Shown here: piece after piece, positions 43,180 to 43,539 of the stretch | How positions within the stretch are numbered: the first letter of the stretch is position 1 | How the letters are laid out: every line of letters begins with the position of its first letter | Assembly (NCBI GenBank): GCA_022822205.1 | Contig: JAJECC010000115.1 | Coordinates: 1-43,539, forward strand | Reading direction: 5' to 3' | DNA from: Rhodospirillales bacterium | Lineage (GTDB): Bacteria; Pseudomonadota; Alphaproteobacteria; Rhodospirillales; UBA2165 | DNA: 43,539 nt | Translations under genes and position numbers: made by a program | Notes under the pieces: generated by a model | What the model saw: only the letters and a program-made list of their open reading frames with translations | The model's database searches: none | What the model was told of the DNA's origin: nothing

Positions 43180-43539
43180 CTAAGCGGCGTTCAGGACCTG
43201 CTCCAGCTTCTCGGTCGCTTCTTCCTTCTCGATGCTTTCGACGGCCGCGAACTCGCCGGCGAGCCGTTCCAAGGCTGCTTCATAAATCTGCCGCTCGCTG
43301 AACGACTGATCAGGCTGGCCGACATTGCGGTGGAGGTCGCGCACCACCTCGGCGATGGATACGGGATCGCCGGAGTTGATTTTGGCCTCGTATTCCTGAG
43401 CCCGGCGGCTCCACATGGTGCGTTTGATCCGCGCCCGCCCTTTGAGCGTCGTCACCGCATTGTCCATCACTTTGCGGCTGCTCAACTTGCGGAGACCCGA
43501 TACCTCCATTTTGTCGGTTGGCACCCGAAGGGTCATGCG
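43180..43539 (-). CDS. carD: CarD family transcriptional regulator (partial, 5' end outside window)
   Basis: The visible 119 codons are the C-terminal two-thirds of a CarD/CdnL-type regulator, which binds RNA polymerase through an N-terminal Tudor-like domain (outside the window) and DNA through a helical C-terminal domain. Seen here are MTLRVPTDKMEVSGLRKL at the end of the RNA-polymerase-interacting domain and the very conserved LKGRARIKRTMWSRRAQEYE segment. In Rhodobacter-type bacteria CarD helps open many housekeeping promoters. The frame is open to the edge, so the Met at 43536 is internal. It has a strong terminator. Confidence 0.93.
   Translation of the reverse strand, partial: RMTLRVPTDKMEVSGLRKLSSRKVMDNAVTTLKGRARIKRTMWSRRAQEYEAKINSGDPVSIAEVVRDLHRNVGQPDQSFSERQIYEAALERLAGEFAAVESIEKEEATEKLEQVLNAA

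Overview
The window is about 43.5 kb of GC-rich chromosomal DNA from an alphaproteobacterium, most likely a Rhodospirillales-type or related free-living lineage. This rests on gene order and families: comF and grxC beside a nitrilase-family hydrolase and a DUF1178 protein; hisS, prfA, prmC, DUF4167 and clpB close together; ptsP, lysC and ubiG in a row; an alphaproteobacterial phasin/PhaR/class I PHA synthase locus; and a CarD-type regulator. No phage, plasmid or CRISPR locus is visible. Mobile DNA is limited to one IS5-type transposase scrap and several families of short intergenic repeats.

Layout. 1-5.6 kb: the 3' part-missing end of a Rieske oxygenase gene, then sfsA-map-radC on the minus strand, an NDUFAF5-like methyltransferase, and divergent comF and grxC. 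5.6-9.1 kb: a DcaP-type porin, an IS5 remnant, a nitrilase-family amidohydrolase overlapping tail-to-tail with a small methyltransferase, and DUF1178. 9.1-9.65 kb: a gene-free repeat cluster that contains an inverted, nearly identical copy of the ubiG/M23-peptidase junction found at 24.7 kb, split by a palindromic repeat. 9.65-20 kb: clpB, a MOSC protein, DUF4167, then the coupled minus-strand run hisS - GluTR-like - prfA - prmC, preceded by a RodZ-like protein. 20-27.3 kb: ptsP, lysC, divergent ubiG, an M23 peptidase and queH. 27.3-34.7 kb: a complete polyhydroxybutyrate locus in two divergent units, phaR-(MaoC/phaJ-like)-phaA on minus and phaP-phaB-phaC-DUF6489 on plus, with an IclR regulator beyond the phaA terminator. 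34.7-38.4 kb: two response regulators without a kinase, a glutathione S-transferase, a PEP-mutase/isocitrate-lyase family enzyme and tRNA-Arg(CCT). 38.4-43.5 kb: proline iminopeptidase, an SNase-like protein coupled to an M48 lipoprotein peptidase, a molybdenum-carrier-like (SLOG-type) protein coupled to a metallophosphatase-like protein, and the 3' part of carD.

How the genes work together. The PHB locus is self-contained: PhaA and PhaB make (R)-3-hydroxybutyryl-CoA from acetyl-CoA, the MaoC-type hydratase can feed in beta-oxidation intermediates, PhaC polymerises, phasin coats granules, and PhaR probably represses through palindromes that bracket the phasin promoter. The hisS to prmC run joins translation genes to a glutamyl-tRNA-reductase-like protein.

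The most notable observations are: (1) the GluTR-like protein has Asp where the family has its catalytic Cys; (2) the metallophosphatase-like protein has lost most metal ligands and is coupled to a SLOG-type protein; (3) the SNase-like protein lacks two catalytic or metal residues; (4) the ubiG/M23 junction is duplicated and carries a repeat insertion; (5) an operator array sits over the phaP promoter. Three apparent pseudo-enzymes in one ordinary chromosomal window is itself worth checking.
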